From Chlamydiota bacterium (GTDB lineage Bacteria > Chlamydiota > Chlamydiia > Chlamydiales > Simkaniaceae): DNA of 8,574 nucleotides. The stretch is taken from contig JAKQGT010000104.1 in assembly GCA_029556005.1 (NCBI GenBank), forward strand, positions 1-8,574. Direction: 5' to 3'. Positions 6,880-8,574 of the stretch are shown piece by piece (position 1 is the stretch's first letter; each line of letters opens with the position of its first letter). The translations under genes were made by a program, and so were the position numbers. The notes under the pieces are model-generated. The model was not told the DNA's origin. It made no database searches and was given only the letters and a program-made list of their open reading frames with translations.

Positions 6880-7388
6880 ATAAGCAGTATGGCAACTCCT
6901 ATGGTAATGGGCAACATGATGGTATAAAGATATTCCGCCATAACGGCTGCTGCTAAAGCAAAGAGACCTAAAACAATTCCAATGATGAAAAAAGTCGCTT
7001 CAACATAGATCCCCGTGATAAAAATATTGAGTGAAAGGAGTGTTAACACAACGAGTCCCGCTTCAAAACGCCCCATGAGCCCAATCTTTACAAAAACAGA
7101 GATCAAATAAACACTCAAAGCTAAACCAAACCACTGCACCAATTCATGCCAAATGGTCGTAGGAGAAATCAGACGCTGTTTATGTCTTAAATACCAAGAA
7201 AGAAAAAGGCACAGCACTGCAAAAAGGGGGACCATCACACGCCAATAATTCCAGGCCCCATTTTGGCGAATATCTGAAACAATGAGCCCTACAAATGACA
7301 ACCCTAACATAATGAGGCCAATCATGAGCCGCATCTTCCAGTGGTGGTGATGCTTTTTAATGACAATCTCTTTGTCTTGATACGCCAA
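6855..7388 (-). CDS. Small polytopic membrane protein of unknown function
   Basis: I do not recognise a family. The 177-residue protein has a short charged N-terminus with a four-histidine run (13-16), then five or six hydrophobic helices at roughly 20-40, 48-68, 80-104, 107-127, 130-150 and 152-173, and a basic C-terminus (RKRL). It has few polar residues inside the membrane segments and no catalytic motif. I chose TTG at 7388 as start because GGAG (7396-7399 on this strand) lies 7 nt before it. The first in-frame ATG (Met19) would remove the charged tail and has no better site. The phytase-like lipoprotein gene begins 25 nt before this gene ends, so the two are very likely one transcript. 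A shared role at the envelope, such as phosphate or inositol handling, is possible but is inference from position only. Confidence 0.8.
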   Translation of the reverse strand: MAYQDKEIVIKKHHHHWKMRLMIGLIMLGLSFVGLIVSDIRQNGAWNYWRVMVPLFAVLCLFLSWYLRHKQRLISPTTIWHELVQWFGLALSVYLISVFVKIGLMGRFEAGLVVLTLLSLNIFITGIYVEATFFIIGIVLGLFALAAAVMAEYLYTIMLPITIGVAILLIWIARKRL

Positions 7389-7395
7389 AATTTCG

Positions 7396-7399
7396 CTCC
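7396..7399 (-). promoter_or_regulatory. Ribosome-binding site GGAG deciding a TTG start
   Basis: On the minus strand GTGGAG precedes TTG at 7388 with 7 nt between the GGAG core and the codon. This is the reason for preferring the TTG over the internal ATG 18 codons later. Confidence 0.55.
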
Positions 7400-7418
7400 A
7401 CTATTGAGGTAAAGTTTT

Positions 7419-7447
7419 AACGTAATGAATCAAAATGAAAAAGTCAA
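7419..7447 (-). promoter_or_regulatory. Weak candidate promoter for the membrane protein and phytase pair
   Basis: Read on the minus strand, TTGACT (7447-7442) is followed after 17 nt by TACGTT (7424-7419). The -35 match is good (5 of 6) and the -10 match is poor (3 of 6). The position, about 30 nt before the TTG start, is sensible. Confidence 0.25.
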
Positions 7448-7452
7448 TTGAC
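7443..7452. promoter_or_regulatory. Palindrome GTCAATTGAC, possible operator in divergent region
   Basis: This is a perfect 10-bp palindrome between two divergent transcription units. It contains back-to-back -35-like boxes, TTGACT on the minus strand and TTGACA on the plus strand. It could be a regulator site, or simply two overlapping promoter elements. No regulator gene is in the window. Confidence 0.3.
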
Positions 7453-7468
7453 ATCAACAGGAATCTTT

Positions 7469-7498
7469 TTGAAAATTCTCCCCTTTAAGTGTTATAGA
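7469..7498 (+). promoter_or_regulatory. Candidate sigma-70 promoter for the oligopeptidase gene
   Basis: TTGAAA (7469-7474) and TATAGA (7493-7498) are separated by 18 nt. Transcription would begin near 7505, almost exactly where the large inverted repeat starts, so the mRNA would carry the whole repeat as a folded leader of about 170 nt. The match is moderate and untested. Confidence 0.4.
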
Positions 7499-7503
7499 AG
7501 AGC

Positions 7504-7658
7504 CTATTCCTCTCATCCATTTGCGGAGATTTTTTAGATTTTTCTTGAAGATTTTTTTCATTCATTTTGAGGACATTGTCCAAGAGAAAAGGCCTCAAAA
7601 CGAATGAAAAAAATCGGCAGAAAAGGCAAAAAATACCGGAAATGGATGAGTGGGATAG
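7504..7658. repeat. Large imperfect inverted repeat (about 155 nt) in the leader of the oligopeptidase gene
   Basis: The left arm 7504-7572 and the right arm 7593-7658 pair along their whole length: by hand alignment 57 positions match, 9 mismatch and 3 are gaps. The best blocks are next to the loop (7549-7572 with 7593-7615) and at the outer end (the ATGGATGAG block at 7642-7650 with 7512-7520). The 20-nt loop side carries a small GGAC-ATT-GTCC hairpin (7571-7581). The element ends 5 nt before the Shine-Dalgarno sequence of the next gene. It could be a regulatory leader, an mRNA-stabilising stem, or a short non-coding mobile repeat. There is no transposase and no recognised riboswitch core. 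Confidence 0.8.
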
Positions 7659-7662
7659 ATTC

Positions 7663-7668
7663 AAGGAG
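7663..7668 (+). promoter_or_regulatory. Shine-Dalgarno AAGGAG of the oligopeptidase gene
   Basis: AAGGAG lies 5 nt before the ATG at 7674 and supports that start over the out-of-frame ATG at 7678 and the out-of-frame ATG at 7642. Confidence 0.65.
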
Positions 7669-7673
7669 CAAGA

Positions 7674-8574
7674 ATGGATGCGGATGCGCCGAGTTACTAT
7701 GAATACTCCCTAATCTGTGAAGAAAGGGAGAACCCTCTCCTTAAAGAAGCAGGGTTGATTCTTTTTGATCAAATTCAGCCTTGCCATTTCATGCCTGCTT
7801 TTGAAGCTGTTATTGAAGAAGTCGAACCCAAACTCCAGGAGCTCGAAAAAACCCTCACCCCTTCTTGGGAAACCCTTGTAGACCCTCTAGAACAGATCGA
7901 AGAAAAAATTTTTCGTGTGATTGGACCGATGATGCATCTTCTTTTGGTCACTGATTCCACTGAAATCCGTGTAGCGTGGAGCCATGTAGAACCTCTCATT
8001 ACCCAATTTCAATTACGCATCAAACAGAGCCAGGCCCTTTATGATGCCTTCGAAACACTCAAAGAGAGTGCAGATTGGGAAAACTTTTCCAGTGCACAAA
8101 AAAGAATCGTCAATCAACGCCTTTTGGATGCCAAACTTAAAGGAATTGAACTCGAGGGAGAGGAACTCGAAACATTCAATGCTCTCATCTGCAGATTAAG
8201 CGAACTGCAAACCACTTATGTATCCAACATGCGGGATGCAGCAAAAAACTACTCTCTCATTGTGAAAGATCCTCAAAAGATTGAAGGAGTCCCTTATGCA
8301 ATCTTAAAGCTCACTTCTGAATCCTATAACATCGTGCGGGAAGAAGAGGACCCCCTTTCGACTCCCACTCAAGGCCCCTGGAAACTCTCTTTGGCCCGCC
8401 CTATTTACTCTGCCATCATCCGCCATTGTCATAACAGACAACTCCGTGAAACGCTTTATCGAGCTCAAATTCAAAAAGCCTCTCTTGGAGCTTTGGATAA
8501 TACAGAAAACCTACGAAAACAGTTGAAAATTCGTAAAAGACTCGCTGAACTTTTAGGTTTTAATTCCTATGCAG
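7674..8574 (+). CDS. prlC: Oligopeptidase A (M3 family, PrlC/OpdA-like), N-terminal part (3' end outside window)
   Basis: The frame is open from the ATG to the window edge, giving the first 300 codons of an enzyme usually near 680 residues. It is a cytosolic zinc metallopeptidase that degrades peptides, including cleaved signal peptides. The visible part is the helical N-terminal region and lines up well with E. coli PrlC as I remember it: ENPLL (19-23), then FDQIQPCHFMPAFEAVIEEV, SWETLVDPLEQIEE, SSAQKRIVNQRL, ELETFNALICRLSELQTTY, and LAELLGFNSYA at the edge, against E. coli LAQLLGFENYA. The HEXXH zinc site lies further downstream and cannot be checked. There is no signal peptide. The gene has its own candidate promoter and a long folded leader. 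The main alternative is another M3 peptidase such as Dcp, but the match favours oligopeptidase A. Confidence 0.9.
   Translation, partial: MDADAPSYYEYSLICEERENPLLKEAGLILFDQIQPCHFMPAFEAVIEEVEPKLQELEKTLTPSWETLVDPLEQIEEKIFRVIGPMMHLLLVTDSTEIRVAWSHVEPLITQFQLRIKQSQALYDAFETLKESADWENFSSAQKRIVNQRLLDAKLKGIELEGEELETFNALICRLSELQTTYVSNMRDAAKNYSLIVKDPQKIEGVPYAILKLTSESYNIVREEEDPLSTPTQGPWKLSLARPIYSAIIRHCHNRQLRETLYRAQIQKASLGALDNTENLRKQLKIRKRLAELLGFNSYA

Noticed and set aside
7448..7476. TTGACA at 7448 as the plus-strand -35 box
   Set aside because: No acceptable -10 box lies 16-18 nt downstream (GAAAAT at best); the TTGAAA/TATAGA pair further on is better.
7642..7713. Short plus-strand frame of 23 codons overlapping the start of the oligopeptidase gene
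   Set aside because: It has no ribosome site and begins inside the inverted repeat. A leader-peptide role cannot be supported, although it would overlap the real start.

Overview
The window carries seven complete protein genes and the fragments of two more, tightly packed. It comes from a Gram-negative bacterium: there are two lipoprotein signals, an outer-membrane efflux lipoprotein and a periplasmic adaptor. Moderate GC, an MFS carrier, a eukaryote-like WD40 propeller and an oligopeptidase A together have the flavour of an environmental chlamydia or another amoeba-associated bacterium. No taxonomic marker gene is present, so this is only an impression.

Plus strand, 1-5702: the 3' end of a major facilitator carrier; a cytosolic seven-blade WD40 protein whose blade order resembles eukaryotic Cdc20/Fizzy; then a compact four-gene cassette in the order membrane-fusion protein, NodT-type outer-membrane lipoprotein, FtsX/DevC-type permease and ATPase. 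Spacings inside the cassette are -14, +1 and +3 nt, so the genes are almost certainly co-transcribed and translationally coupled. Together they encode a complete tripartite ABC exporter that spans both membranes. The substrate cannot be read from the sequence.

5700-5838: a small terminator-like hairpin, then a 117-nt element with 35-nt inverted arms (33/35 matching). It fills the space between the convergent exporter operon and phytase gene, and its right end supplies the phytase stop codon.

Minus strand, 7388-5836: a two-gene unit. A small polytopic membrane protein of unknown function (TTG start) overlaps by 25 nt a lipoprotein with the sequence pattern of beta-propeller phytases.

7389-7673: a divergent intergenic region with a GTCAATTGAC palindrome, candidate promoters in both directions, and a second, longer inverted repeat (about 155 nt) placed between a candidate promoter and the ribosome-binding site of the last gene. 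From 7674 to the window end is the N-terminal part of an M3-family oligopeptidase A (PrlC).

The points most worth a second look are the two large intergenic inverted repeats, the Cdc20-like propeller next to the exporter, and the lipoprotein phytase coupled to an unknown membrane protein.
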